Below, piece after piece: positions 9,165 through 19,349 of a stretch of DNA of 64,000 nt. The stretch's first letter is position 1. Every line of letters begins with the position of its first letter. The notes under the pieces were generated by a model. It saw only the letters and a list, made by a program, of their open reading frames with translations, ran no database searches and was not told where the DNA came from. The stretch is from SIG424 sp045546695 (GTDB lineage Bacteria > Bacillota > Clostridia > UBA1212 > UBA1255): assembly GCA_045546695.1 (NCBI GenBank), contig JAZQDE010000008.1:53919-117918 (forward strand), given 5' to 3'. The position numbers were made by a program, and so were the translations under genes.

Positions 9165-11363
9165 TTAATCCTCCAGATATTTAATTATTTTGTCGTTAAG
9201 ACCTGTAAATCTTTTTTGCTCTGTATTGTTTTCAATCATTTTACGGACAATATACGTGCTGCCAACGAGAATAACCATTTTCTTCGCTCTTGTAATTGCC
9301 GTATATAAAATATTTCTTGTAAGCAGGAAGTCTGACGTTGAAAACAGAGGAATGATGCAATAATCAAACTCACTTCCCTGACTTTTATGTATTGTAATTG
9401 CGTAACAATGTTCAAGTGAAATAAGCGACGGAGAATCGTATGTTACTTCTTTTTCATCGTCGAACAATACAGTAAGTTTCCTGTTTTTTACATCAACGTC
9501 TGTAACCGAGCCCATTTCACCGTTGAAAACTCCGGTACCTTCAACGCCTACTTTATCTTTGTGATGCCATTCAAGCTCATAATCGTTTTTAATCTGCATA
9601 ACACGGTCACCTTGCCTGAATACCACATTCTGGAAGGGAATCTCACCTTTTGAACGATCTGCCGGATTAAGGCTGCTTTGAAGCATTTTATTGACTTCTA
9701 TTGTACCGCATGCGCCTTTCTTTGTTGGGATAAGAACCTGAATATCTTTAATAGGATCGATATTGTATTTGCTGACAAGTCTTTTTTCACATAGTTCCTG
9801 TACGATATTGCGGCATTGAACCGGTGATTGAGAATTCAGAATGAAAAAGTCTCTTTCTTTTACATTGAACTCAGGCATATCACCCGAATTGATTTTATGA
9901 GCATTTGTATTTATGATGCTATTTGCGTCACGTCTGTAAATATTTTCCAGAAAACATACGTTGAATTTACCTGTATTAATTATATCTCTTAATATTCTTC
10001 CGGGACCGACTGATGGAAGCTGATCCTTATCGCCGACAAAAATAAGTTGAATTTTTACAGGAAGCGCGCGAAGCAAATGATACGTAAGAAAAATGTCCAT
10101 CATTGAAGATTCATCAATTATCAGTACATCACATTCAAGTAAATTGCTTTCGTTACGTCCGAAATACATTTTCTGACCTTCCCCACCATTGAACTCAAGC
10201 AATCTGTGTATTGTTTTTGCATTTGAATCACATGCTTCTGACATTCTCTTTGCAGCTCTGCCTGTAGGTGCTGCCAGCAGACATTTTTTACCGGATGCAC
10301 GCAGAAGACGAAGCAGTGCCATAATTACAGTAGTTTTACCGGTTCCGGGACCGCCGGTTATAACGCTGAAGCCACTTGTGGCCGCCTTTTGTATACTGCC
10401 GACCTGAAGTTCATCCGGTGTATATCCCGTTATATCTGAAAAATCACGGATTGTTTTTTCAAAGAGCTTATCATCAATATCATAACTCATCTGTGAAATA
10501 TCACATAATTTCTTTGCAATGTAGTCCTCGCATTGATAAACGTAGAAAATATAAATATTCAAATCATCATCATTTTCAACACACATTACTTTGAAGGTTG
10601 AACGTAAAAAGTCTATACCGCCGAGAATTTCTTCTTCTGTGACCTCAAGGAGTTCGATACTTTTTGATACAAGTATTTTCATCGGTAGGTAAACGTGACC
10701 GGCCGACATAGCAGATTTTAGCACGTGTAAAATTCCGTATGATATTCTTGACCCGGAATTCTGGGAATACCCCATTGATTTTGCTATCGCATCAGCTTTA
10801 ATAAATGAGACTTCGTCAAGTTTATCAATCAATTCATATGGATTATCTTTAATCTTATCGATTGCGTTGCAACCATACATGTTATAAATTTTGACTGCAA
10901 GATTTGTTGATAAACCATATTTTTTCAAAAAAACAATAACGTCCTGCATTACCATATGTTCAGAAAAAGTTTCAGCTATACGTATTGCCTTTTTATGAGA
11001 TATACCTTTTATTTTTTCAATTCTTTCAGGTTCATAAAGTAGAACGTCAAATGTATCTTCTTTAAACTCTGAAACAATTGCATGTGCGGTCGCATTACCA
11101 ACGCCTTCAATAAGGCCAGATGCAAGGAATGCTTCCATATCATCCAATGTCTGAGGAAGCTCTTTTGTATATGATTCAACGATAAATTGTTCACCATAAA
11201 GCTGATGAGATACCATATGTCCTTCGACGTTGATTACCTCACCCGGATACAAAAAAGGAAGAGACCCCTTGATTGTAACAAGATCGCCGTTTACGTCGAT
11301 GTCACAAATCTTGAAGCCGGTCTCTTCATTTTCATAAATTACTTCTACAACTGTACCCTGCAT
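9165..11363 (-). CDS. recD2: RecD2-type ATP-dependent DNA helicase
   Basis: 732 residues. The N-terminal third has the RecD2-specific OB-like and helix-hairpin-helix region. An SF1B helicase core follows, with Walker A GGPGTGKT (337-344), Walker B LIIDESSM and a C-terminal UvrD-like segment containing AITIHKSQGSE. RecD2 is the stand-alone RecD of bacteria lacking RecBC; it unwinds 5'-3' and limits replication-fork damage. The upstream ftsH stop is 12 nt away and I see no strong ribosome binding site, so translation may depend on re-initiation. Confidence 0.92.
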   Translation of the reverse strand: MQGTVVEVIYENEETGFKICDIDVNGDLVTIKGSLPFLYPGEVINVEGHMVSHQLYGEQFIVESYTKELPQTLDDMEAFLASGLIEGVGNATAHAIVSEFKEDTFDVLLYEPERIEKIKGISHKKAIRIAETFSEHMVMQDVIVFLKKYGLSTNLAVKIYNMYGCNAIDKIKDNPYELIDKLDEVSFIKADAIAKSMGYSQNSGSRISYGILHVLKSAMSAGHVYLPMKILVSKSIELLEVTEEEILGGIDFLRSTFKVMCVENDDDLNIYIFYVYQCEDYIAKKLCDISQMSYDIDDKLFEKTIRDFSDITGYTPDELQVGSIQKAATSGFSVITGGPGTGKTTVIMALLRLLRASGKKCLLAAPTGRAAKRMSEACDSNAKTIHRLLEFNGGEGQKMYFGRNESNLLECDVLIIDESSMMDIFLTYHLLRALPVKIQLIFVGDKDQLPSVGPGRILRDIINTGKFNVCFLENIYRRDANSIINTNAHKINSGDMPEFNVKERDFFILNSQSPVQCRNIVQELCEKRLVSKYNIDPIKDIQVLIPTKKGACGTIEVNKMLQSSLNPADRSKGEIPFQNVVFRQGDRVMQIKNDYELEWHHKDKVGVEGTGVFNGEMGSVTDVDVKNRKLTVLFDDEKEVTYDSPSLISLEHCYAITIHKSQGSEFDYCIIPLFSTSDFLLTRNILYTAITRAKKMVILVGSTYIVRKMIENNTEQKRFTGLNDKIIKYLED

Positions 11364-11375
11364 ATATTATGAGAA

Positions 11376-13187
11376 TTATTGAGCCATCAGCTCGTTAAAT
11401 TCTTCACCTTCTATTCTTTCTTTTTCAAGTAAGACTTTTGCAATTGATGTCAATTTGTCAACGTGATCCGTAAGGACAGCTTTAACATTGGAGTAAGCAA
11501 TATCGATGATTTTCTTTGCTTCAGCATCAATAATTGCAGCAGTTTTCTCGCTGTACGTACGTGTGTTTCCGTACGTTTTACCAAGGTAAACTTCACCGCC
11601 GCCGGTTTCAAATACCATGTTGCCAATCTCATCACTCATACCATATTTTGTAACGATATTAAAAGCAGTGTGGTTTGCACTCTTAAGATCAGAACTTGCA
11701 CCTGTGCTGACCTCGTTGAGCACAATCTCTTCTGCAGCTCTGCCGCCGAGTGATACCATGATATCTTCAATCAATTGATTCCTTGTAACGTATGTTTCAT
11801 CTTCCTCAGGTCTGAATGCAGTATATCCGCCTGCCTCGCCGGCCGGAACAATTGAAATTCTGTCAACCTTATTTCTTGAAGATAAGAGTTTAACTGCAAG
11901 CGCATGGCCAACTTCATGAACAGCTGTAAGCCATTTGTCTTTTTCTGTCATTACGCGACTCTTCTTTTCAGGGCCAACCATTACTCTGAATACAGCTTCT
12001 TTAATATTTGCAGTTGAAATTTTTTCTGCATCATCTCTTGCTGCAAGCAGTGCAGCTTCATTCAGGAGGTTAGCAAGATCTGCAGCAGTAAATCCGGATG
12101 TTATTTTAGCAATATCTGCAAAAGAAACCTCTTCATCAACAGGCTTGTTTTTTGCATGTACTTCCAAAATAGCCTGACGGGCTTTGATATCAGGATATCC
12201 GATAATAACTTTTCTGTCGAAACGGCCCGGTCTTGTAAGCGCCGGATCGAGGATGTCAGGTCTGTTTGTTGCAGCAATTACAATAACACCTTCATTAATA
12301 CCAAAACCATCCATTTCAACGAGAAGCTGGTTAAGCGTCTGTTCTCTTTCGTCGTGTCCGCCACCAAGACCTGAACCACGATGTCTGCCGACTGCGTCAA
12401 TCTCGTCGATGAAAATAATACACGGAGAGTTTTTCTTTGCCTGTTCAAACAAATCTCTTACACGTGAAGCGCCGACACCAACATAAAGCTCTACAAAGTC
12501 AGAACCACTGATTGAGAAAAATGGTACGCCGGCTTCTCCTGCAACAGCTTTTGCAAGATATGTTTTACCTGTACCGGGAGGGCCAACCATAAGTACGCCT
12601 TTAGGAATCCTGGCACCAATCTGTGTATATTTTTTAGGATTCTTCAGGAAGGAAACAATCTCTGCCATCTCTTCCTTTTCTTCCTCAGCGCCTGCAACAT
12701 CCTGGAATTTAATTCTGCTGGTTGTATAAAGTCTTGCACGGCTCTTACCGAAATTCATAGCCTTATTGCCGGCCCCCTGAGCCTGACCAAGCAACATGTA
12801 AAATACAAATACAAGCATAAGAATTATAAGAATATACGGAACAAGACGAAGCAAGAAAGGAACTTGTTTTATAACAGCTTTGTAAACTACAGGATTGCCT
12901 GCATCAACGGCCTCTTTGATTGTTTCTTCAAATTCAGTTTGAGAAAGAATCTTAACAATGTACTTTCCTTTTTTCAGTTCAGAATTGTCGGCACTGTCTG
13001 CTTTTAATTTTATTGTGGCAACGTTACTTTCAAGCTCTACAGTCTCAACATTCTGGGCTGTCAGCTCGTTTAAGTAATCTGTATAATTAATCTCTTCCGG
13101 CTGAATCAGCGAAGAAATTATCATGACAATGAATACAATAATACCGATAATTACGATATACGGTGATATAGTTCTTAAAAATTTCAA
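11376..13187 (-). CDS. ftsH: ATP-dependent zinc metalloprotease FtsH
   Basis: 603 residues. Two membrane segments (about 8-27 and 112-133) enclose a small extracytoplasmic domain. Then come the AAA+ module with Walker A GPPGTGKT (202-209), Walker B IIFIDEID and an arginine-finger region, and the zinc protease motif HEVGH (434-438). FtsH degrades unassembled membrane proteins and short-lived regulators. The start is TTG (13187), with GGAGG 8 nt upstream. It follows hpt by 15 nt in the conserved tilS-hpt-ftsH cluster. Confidence 0.97.
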   Translation of the reverse strand: MKFLRTISPYIVIIGIIVFIVMIISSLIQPEEINYTDYLNELTAQNVETVELESNVATIKLKADSADNSELKKGKYIVKILSQTEFEETIKEAVDAGNPVVYKAVIKQVPFLLRLVPYILIILMLVFVFYMLLGQAQGAGNKAMNFGKSRARLYTTSRIKFQDVAGAEEEKEEMAEIVSFLKNPKKYTQIGARIPKGVLMVGPPGTGKTYLAKAVAGEAGVPFFSISGSDFVELYVGVGASRVRDLFEQAKKNSPCIIFIDEIDAVGRHRGSGLGGGHDEREQTLNQLLVEMDGFGINEGVIVIAATNRPDILDPALTRPGRFDRKVIIGYPDIKARQAILEVHAKNKPVDEEVSFADIAKITSGFTAADLANLLNEAALLAARDDAEKISTANIKEAVFRVMVGPEKKSRVMTEKDKWLTAVHEVGHALAVKLLSSRNKVDRISIVPAGEAGGYTAFRPEEDETYVTRNQLIEDIMVSLGGRAAEEIVLNEVSTGASSDLKSANHTAFNIVTKYGMSDEIGNMVFETGGGEVYLGKTYGNTRTYSEKTAAIIDAEAKKIIDIAYSNVKAVLTDHVDKLTSIAKVLLEKERIEGEEFNELMAQ

Positions 13188-13202
13188 TTATAAATCCTCC
13201 GA

Positions 13203-13742
13203 TTATTTTTTATGATATTCTTCATTTAATACGCATAAATCAGGCAAGTTTCTGTAAAGGCCTCCGCAATCAAGTCCGTATCCGATTACATATTCATTCG
13301 GAATTGTTATACCACTGTATTCCGGAACGATTTCTGTGACACGACGTGAAGGTTTGTCAAAAATTGAACAGATTTTTACGCTTAACGGGTTGCGTGTTTC
13401 AAATAATTCTTTAAGATATTTCAGTGTAAGTCCTGTGTCAACAATATCTTCTACGATAATAACGTGTTTGTCATTTATCGGAACGTCAATATCCTTTATA
13501 AGTCTTACAACACCTGAAGATTTAGTTGAAGCACCATAGCTTGATACTGCTATAAAATCCATCTGGAATGTAAGATCAATCTCTCTGATGAGATCTGCCA
13601 TGAAAACAAAACCACCCTTTAAAACACATATAAGAAAAAGGTTTTTATCCTTGTAATCTTCTGTAATTTGTTTTCCTAAGCGTTTTACAGCTTCAGCTAT
13701 TTCTTCTTTGCTGATTAATACTCTTTCAACATAATCTTTCAT
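13203..13742 (-). CDS. hpt: hypoxanthine phosphoribosyltransferase
   Basis: 179 residues with the PRPP-binding loop VIIVEDIVDTGLTL and the usual C-terminal GYGLDCGGLYRNLPDL segment that contacts the purine. It salvages hypoxanthine and guanine to IMP and GMP with PRPP. The ATG at 13742 has GGAGG 6 nt upstream. In Bacillus, Hpt and TilS together also stimulate ftsH expression, which is a possible reason for the conserved order. Confidence 0.95.
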   Translation of the reverse strand: MKDYVERVLISKEEIAEAVKRLGKQITEDYKDKNLFLICVLKGGFVFMADLIREIDLTFQMDFIAVSSYGASTKSSGVVRLIKDIDVPINDKHVIIVEDIVDTGLTLKYLKELFETRNPLSVKICSIFDKPSRRVTEIVPEYSGITIPNEYVIGYGLDCGGLYRNLPDLCVLNEEYHKK

Positions 13743-13757
13743 AACAAACCTCCAAAA

Positions 13758-15146
13758 TTAAATTACTCTTAATACTAATACATTTAAAGTAGTTTCGTCA
13801 ATCCTCGCAATATCACTTCTTCTGAGTCCCGGGACCCATAACACATTATTGTCTATACATACATTTTTCCGTACCTGCCGTTCAGACTGTGGTATTTTTT
13901 CATCTATATAGAATCTTCTGAGGGGTTTTGAACCATTTGCTCCAAACGGGTGAAAAATATCCCCTTCTTTAATTGTCCTATATTCCAAATTACTATTCAG
14001 AACGAAAATATCATGTATTTTATCATAATCAAAATATTCAACAAAAGGATTTTTTTCACAAATCAGGTTTTTGTATTCGCCCTCTAAAACTGACCGGACT
14101 GAAACATCAAGTGATAAATTATTAGTGGACGGCATGGCGTTTTTATGCATAAATACTGCCCTGTCATATTCCGTTATACACACGATATCTGATAAAGCAT
14201 CGTATGTTTTACCACTTCTTCTTGCCTGAATGCCGGATAATATTCTGAGAACTGCTTTTCTGTCGATATTAACGTATTCGGGAAAAACAGGCTTTTCATC
14301 AATTATCAGAGAAGCAAGACACATTCTGATAATTCTGTATTTAATTGCATCGTGAAAAGTGTCGAACAACTCGGTATTCAGGAAAACAAATGAAGAATCC
14401 TCTGAAATATTTGAACATTCACCAAATGCTTTTTTTGCTTCTTCTTCTATAAAGCTGTTGTCACATGTCGCAGCTTCTGAAAGACTTAATATTTTATCGT
14501 CAATCTGCCCGGAAAGATTTTCTCGAAGAAAAGGAAGTACAACGTTGCGGATATTATTTCTCTTATATGAATTATCGGTGTTCGTGCTGTCAAAAGCAAC
14601 CTGAACACCTGCTTTTTTACATATGTTGTTAATTTCTTCTTTTGAATAATCAAGTAAAGGCCTGATAATTTTATCACGACAATAGCTGATTCCTTTAAGA
14701 CCGTTTATAGATGTTCCTCTTGCAATATTTCCGATAATTGTTTCAACATTATCATTTTTGTTGTGTGCAATGGCAATCTTAAGTCCACCATTTTCCATTG
14801 AAACGTTATTCAAAAACTCGTAACGCATATTACGGGCGCATTCTTCAAGGCCAAGCCCTCTTTGGGCTGCAATCTCAGGAATATTACCGTGCTGAACGAC
14901 AAAACGGATATCATATTTTTTACATAAATTTCTGACAAGCAGCTCGTCGGCATCGCTCTCGATACCGCGTATCATATGATTATAATGGGCACAAATAATA
15001 TGATTCTTATAATCTTCACCATAAAAATCAATCATAAGTAACAATAAACAAACAGAGTCCGAACCGCCTGATACGGCAAGAACAACATCTTCTGTTTTTG
15101 TCAGCATTTTATGTTTTGAAATTGTATCAAAAAACTTACTTTGCAT
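13758..15146 (-). CDS. tilS: tRNA(Ile)-lysidine synthetase
   Basis: 462 residues. The PP-loop motif SGGSDS sits at 26-31. The N-terminal ATPase domain is followed by the TilS-specific middle and C-terminal domains (KPLRRFYIDEKIP near 390-405). The enzyme attaches lysine to C34 of tRNA-Ile(CAU), which is essential for AUA decoding; AUA (ata) codons are frequent in this genome. The start overlaps the dnaB 3' end by 11 nt. Confidence 0.95.
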   Translation of the reverse strand: MQSKFFDTISKHKMLTKTEDVVLAVSGGSDSVCLLLLMIDFYGEDYKNHIICAHYNHMIRGIESDADELLVRNLCKKYDIRFVVQHGNIPEIAAQRGLGLEECARNMRYEFLNNVSMENGGLKIAIAHNKNDNVETIIGNIARGTSINGLKGISYCRDKIIRPLLDYSKEEINNICKKAGVQVAFDSTNTDNSYKRNNIRNVVLPFLRENLSGQIDDKILSLSEAATCDNSFIEEEAKKAFGECSNISEDSSFVFLNTELFDTFHDAIKYRIIRMCLASLIIDEKPVFPEYVNIDRKAVLRILSGIQARRSGKTYDALSDIVCITEYDRAVFMHKNAMPSTNNLSLDVSVRSVLEGEYKNLICEKNPFVEYFDYDKIHDIFVLNSNLEYRTIKEGDIFHPFGANGSKPLRRFYIDEKIPQSERQVRKNVCIDNNVLWVPGLRRSDIARIDETTLNVLVLRVI

Positions 15147-16455
15147 ATGATATATTTCTGAATGTCATTGTCTCGCCTTCGAAAGCAAGCTGTACAGTAC
15201 CTGTAGAACCATTTCTGTGCTTTCCGACAATAACTTCAGCTACGTTTTTAAATTCACTTTCTTTGTTGTAGTAGTCGTCTCTGTAAAGGAACAATACTAC
15301 GTCTGCATCCTGCTCAATCGCACCTGATTCACGAAGGTCACTGAGCATAGGTCTTTTATCGCCACGTTTCTCAACTTCTCGGCTAAGCTGCGAACCAACA
15401 ATTACCGGTACATTCAGCTCACGGGCGAGCAACTTAAGTCCTCTTGAAATATCAGATACTTCTGTTGTTCTGTTATCTGATTTTGATCCGCTCTGCATAA
15501 GCTGCAGATAGTCGATGAAAATCATCTGAATGTCTTTTTCAACTTTAAGTTTTCTGCATTTTGCTCTTATACCTGAAATTGTAACGTCAGTTGAATCATC
15601 AAAATAAATCGGTGCATTTCCGAGTGTGTTAAATACGTTACCCAGCTTAACCCAGTCTTCTTCAAGGAATTGTTTACCTCCACGGAGCTTTTCTGACTCA
15701 ATCTTAGTATCAGAACTGATCATACGTTTAATGAGCTGGTTTGCTGACATTTCCAGGTTAAAAATAGCAACAGGAATGTTATTTTTAACGGCAGCATATT
15801 GAGCAATATTGAGCATTATAGCTGTCTTACCCATACCCGGTCTTGCAGCAATCAATACAAGATCCGAATTCTGGAAACCAAGAAGCAATTTATCAAGATC
15901 ATAAAATCCTGTCATAATTCCGGGAAGCTGACCTGAGCTGGCTGTAACACTGATATCTTCGTATACAGATGATAATGCATCACCTAATTTAACGTATGAT
16001 TTTGATGATTTATTCTGTGAAACGTTAAATATTGCCTGTTCACTGCTTTCAAGAAGTCCTGATACATCATCTAACGACTGGTAAGAATTCTTTGCAATAT
16101 CACCTGCTGCTTTGATAAGCTTTCTCTGAATAGATTTATTCAGAATGATATTTACATATTGCACTGCATTTGAAACAATCGCAACGTCATCTGTAAGTGA
16201 AATAAGGTATTGAAGTCCGCCTGCTTTGTCAAGTTCGCCAGTTGTCGTGAGCTTTTCAGATACTGTTATAACGTCAATCGGAACATTCTGGTTGAAAAGC
16301 TGACACATTGCCGAAAAAATAAGTTCATGGTCATTTCTGTAAAAGTCGTCAGGCTTAATCATATTGACAACATCATACATAACTGATGAGTCAACAAGGA
16401 TTGAACCTAAAACAGATTTTTCCGCGTCTATATTCTGAGGAGGCAACATTTTCAT
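15136..16455 (-). CDS. dnaB: replicative DNA helicase DnaB
   Basis: 439 residues. An N-terminal DnaG-interaction domain (from NIDAEKSVLGSIL) leads to a RecA-like ATPase with Walker A ARPGMGKT (204-211) and Walker B MIFIDYLQLM. A DREVEKR-type region and an arginine finger lie in the C-terminal part. The hexamer unwinds DNA at the fork (called DnaC in Bacillus subtilis). It follows rplI in the conserved rpsF-to-dnaB gene string. No intein is present. Confidence 0.96.
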   Translation of the reverse strand: MKMLPPQNIDAEKSVLGSILVDSSVMYDVVNMIKPDDFYRNDHELIFSAMCQLFNQNVPIDVITVSEKLTTTGELDKAGGLQYLISLTDDVAIVSNAVQYVNIILNKSIQRKLIKAAGDIAKNSYQSLDDVSGLLESSEQAIFNVSQNKSSKSYVKLGDALSSVYEDISVTASSGQLPGIMTGFYDLDKLLLGFQNSDLVLIAARPGMGKTAIMLNIAQYAAVKNNIPVAIFNLEMSANQLIKRMISSDTKIESEKLRGGKQFLEEDWVKLGNVFNTLGNAPIYFDDSTDVTISGIRAKCRKLKVEKDIQMIFIDYLQLMQSGSKSDNRTTEVSDISRGLKLLARELNVPVIVGSQLSREVEKRGDKRPMLSDLRESGAIEQDADVVLFLYRDDYYNKESEFKNVAEVIVGKHRNGSTGTVQLAFEGETMTFRNISYAK

Positions 16456-16485
16456 ATTATCAACCTGAATCCTTTCGTAATTACA

Positions 16486-16923
16486 TTATACCTTAACGAC
16501 AATTTTGGCACTTACACCTGTGTAAAGTTTAATCTCTACGTCATATGAACCTACGTTTTTAATAGGATCGTTTAAAACGATTTTCTTTTTATCAACGTCG
16601 AGTCCGTACTGCGCTTTAATTGCATCCTGAATATCCTTATTGCTGATTGCACCGAAAAGTTTGCCATTTTCTCCAACTTTTGCGTTGATAGAAACAACTT
16701 TTTCGTTTAATTTATCAGCATATTCTTTTGCTGCCGCAAGTTCTCTTTTGGCTTTATTGTCAAGAGAATCTTTACGTTGCTTTACTTCGTTCATGTTACC
16801 TGCAGTAGCAGCAACAGCCAATTTGCGCGGCAAGAGATAGTTCTGGCCATAACCGTCGCTTACTTCTACAATAGCATCTTTTTTTCCTAAACTTTTAACA
16901 TCCTGTAATAAAATAACTTTCAT
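16486..16923 (-). CDS. rplI: 50S ribosomal protein L9
   Basis: 145 residues: an N-terminal 23S rRNA-binding domain (MKVILLQDVKSLGKKD...GYGQNYLLPRKLA), a long central helix and a C-terminal domain. This is the standard L9 architecture and length. The ATG is preceded by GGAGGG with 7 nt spacing. It lies between gdpP and dnaB, as in most Bacillota. Confidence 0.97.
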   Translation of the reverse strand: MKVILLQDVKSLGKKDAIVEVSDGYGQNYLLPRKLAVAATAGNMNEVKQRKDSLDNKAKRELAAAKEYADKLNEKVVSINAKVGENGKLFGAISNKDIQDAIKAQYGLDVDKKKIVLNDPIKNVGSYDVEIKLYTGVSAKIVVKV

Positions 16924-16941
16924 TATCGAACCCTCCGATTT

Positions 16942-18960
16942 TTATTGCTTCATATAATCAGCAATATTCAATATTAATTGAGCTTCTGCATCTTCAACCG
17001 TTATATCTTTCATGAATGTAGCAGCAGCTGTAAAATGACCTCCGCCATGGTTCATTTTTTCAAGAATAAGCTGAACATTAATTTTTCCTTTCGAACGACC
17101 TTTAATTTTCACAACGTTCCCGTTTTCTTCTGCAAGAACAAAGGATGCTTCTACACCAAGAACATCAAGCATCTGGTCACTTGCAATCGAGGCGACCATA
17201 TCTTTATTGTCCATGCTAAGCGGTACTCGTGAGATCGATATTTTATTAAGCACAATCCTTGCATTTGACGTTACGCGTGAAATATCAATAAATGTCTGCA
17301 TGTCAGGCTGGCAATACTTTCGTACGCTGATTGTATCAACACCTTGTTTTCTTAAAAATGCAGCCGCATCAAAAGTACGTGTACCTGTCTTAAATGTGAA
17401 ATATTTCGTATCTATCAGAATACCGGCATACATTGCTTCGACCTCAAGTGGATGAAGGTTGATATTCTGAACCATATAATTCAATAATTCTATAATCAAT
17501 TCACTGGTAGAAGACGCATAAGTTTCTGAATAGTCAATAATAGCACCTTTGATATGATCGGCACTTTTTCTGTGATGATCGATAACAACAACTCTGTCAA
17601 TGTGTTCGAATAACTCAGGACACTCTGTCTTATCTTTGCTGAAAACGTCCACGACAACAAGCAAAAGATTTGTCATATTTGTCTCAGTAAGAGCTCTGCT
17701 TGTTCCTATAAATACATCTTCAAAATCGCCACTTTTTTTCAGGTTATCCATCATAATATCAATTGTTGGATTTGAAGAATTTAATATGATATTTGACGGA
17801 ATACCCAGCTCTGTACAAGCCCTGTATATTGCAAGAGCTGAACCAAGCGCGTCCATATCAGGAAAACGATGACCTACGATAAAGACTTTTTTGCTGGCTA
17901 ATATTTCTTTTTTGAGCAGATCGGCTGTAAGTCGTGATTTAACCTTATTCAGACTCTCAAGTTCAATATCACTCGCGCCATAGAACGTATCTTTATTATC
18001 AATTCTGACAATTGCCTGGTCACCGCCTCTGTCAAGAGCAAGTTCAAGAGCTGAAGCAGCTGCGTTATAATTATCTTCTACTGTATTGTTATATGATGCA
18101 ATACCGATACTCAATGTAACCGGTATATTATTTCCGACGTTGATTTTTTTAGCTTCATTAAGAACTGAAAATTTATCTTTTTCAAGCTGATGGAGCTCAT
18201 CGTCCTCGATAACAAGTAAATATTTATCTCTTGTTCTTTTCTTGAGAATAGCCTTTTTGCCTTCAAGCCATTTATCGAAAATTTTCGACAGCTCAACTGT
18301 TATCTGATTCATAACAGCCTCACCGCTTTGCTGATAGATTTCCTCGTAGCTGTCTACGACAATCTCTCCGATTGCTGTACGACGTTTTTTATACAACTTC
18401 TGCAAATCAGTAAATTCTGTAGTCTCCACAAAATAAATCATGATAGCAAATTCAGGCTTATCTTCATCAACAGTATCAACTATTGAATAATAAATTATAA
18501 AAGAACGGTCATTTATCGTTTCTGTAAAAATCTTATCTTTGTTGTTATATTCAATCTGCGGGCGTAATTTTATTGAAAAAAATTCATACAAATAATTTTT
18601 TAATTGGCTTTTATTCGTAAAAACGGCAGTAAGCTCTTCATTTGCCCATATAAGTTTTCCTTTTGGAGTAATAAACGCAATGGGCAGCTTAAATTGTGTA
18701 ATCGAACCTGCGCCAATACGCATGTCGTCTCCGTACAGATAGTATGAAAGATTTTTTACTGTTCTGAGGTTAATTTTTCTGTTAATAAGATAAACGGCAA
18801 CGTTAATAAAAGAAAACGCAAGGAAAAAGATAAGAACTCCTGTGAAAGCAGCATATTGCTTTATTGACAAGAGTGAAAAAGCAGAAATAATTGCCATAAT
18901 CATTACGACAATAAAGTTTACAATCTGCATGTTTATCTTTTTAAAAAGCCTGTCTTTCAT
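16942..18960 (-). CDS. gdpP: cyclic-di-AMP phosphodiesterase GdpP
   Basis: About 672 residues. Two N-terminal membrane helices are followed by a PAS-like domain, a degenerate GGDEF domain (no intact GGDEF motif) and a DHH/DHHA1 phosphodiesterase. The metal-binding motifs GHRFPDMDALGS and VVIDHHRK are intact, as is the C-terminal GGGHFTAAA motif. GdpP hydrolyses c-di-AMP to pApA and so affects cell-wall and osmotic homeostasis. The ATG at 18960 has AGAGG upstream; an in-frame ATG at 19002 adds a cysteine/tyrosine-rich stretch and is not preferred. It lies between rpsR and rplI. Confidence 0.94.
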   Translation of the reverse strand: MKDRLFKKINMQIVNFIVVMIMAIISAFSLLSIKQYAAFTGVLIFFLAFSFINVAVYLINRKINLRTVKNLSYYLYGDDMRIGAGSITQFKLPIAFITPKGKLIWANEELTAVFTNKSQLKNYLYEFFSIKLRPQIEYNNKDKIFTETINDRSFIIYYSIVDTVDEDKPEFAIMIYFVETTEFTDLQKLYKKRRTAIGEIVVDSYEEIYQQSGEAVMNQITVELSKIFDKWLEGKKAILKKRTRDKYLLVIEDDELHQLEKDKFSVLNEAKKINVGNNIPVTLSIGIASYNNTVEDNYNAAASALELALDRGGDQAIVRIDNKDTFYGASDIELESLNKVKSRLTADLLKKEILASKKVFIVGHRFPDMDALGSALAIYRACTELGIPSNIILNSSNPTIDIMMDNLKKSGDFEDVFIGTSRALTETNMTNLLLVVVDVFSKDKTECPELFEHIDRVVVIDHHRKSADHIKGAIIDYSETYASSTSELIIELLNYMVQNINLHPLEVEAMYAGILIDTKYFTFKTGTRTFDAAAFLRKQGVDTISVRKYCQPDMQTFIDISRVTSNARIVLNKISISRVPLSMDNKDMVASIASDQMLDVLGVEASFVLAEENGNVVKIKGRSKGKINVQLILEKMNHGGGHFTAAATFMKDITVEDAEAQLILNIADYMKQ

Positions 18961-19035
18961 AAAATAACCTCTTTTGCAATAAGAAAAATAAGTGCTTATC
19001 AATTTATTCTTAATTGATAAGCACCTTTATGTTTA

Positions 19036-19323
19036 TTAGTCAGCTGAGAACGGCATTAAGGCAACATGTCTTGCTCTCTTAATAGCTATTGTAAGCTGTC
19101 TTTGGTGCTTAGCGCAGCAACCTGAAACACGTCTTGGGAGAATCTTACCTCTCTCTGAAACGAACTTCTTAAGCTTTGCAATATCTTTATAATCAATATC
19201 CTGTGCTTTATCTACACAGAAAGGACATACCTTTTTATGCGGTCTTTTTGCTCTTACGCCAACCTTGGAATCGCCTTTATCAAAGCCTTCCTTGCCGGAC
19301 TTTTCATTTTTAGCATATGGCAT
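19036..19323 (-). CDS. rpsR: 30S ribosomal protein S18 (zinc-binding C+ form)
   Basis: 95 residues from the ATG at 19323, which sits 9 nt after AAGGAGG; an upstream GTG is too close to the ribosome binding site. It contains CPFC and a later CCAKH, so it is the cysteine-rich C+ version thought to bind zinc. S18 binds S6 in the 30S platform. The gene is third in rpsF-ssb-rpsR. Confidence 0.96.
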   Translation of the reverse strand: MPYAKNEKSGKEGFDKGDSKVGVRAKRPHKKVCPFCVDKAQDIDYKDIAKLKKFVSERGKILPRRVSGCCAKHQRQLTIAIKRARHVALMPFSAD

Positions 19324-19349
19324 AACCACTAACCTCCTTACTTAATAAA

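Noticed and set aside
16942..19002. GdpP as a diguanylate cyclase
   Set aside because: The GGDEF active-site motif is degenerate, while the DHH/DHHA1 phosphodiesterase motifs are intact.
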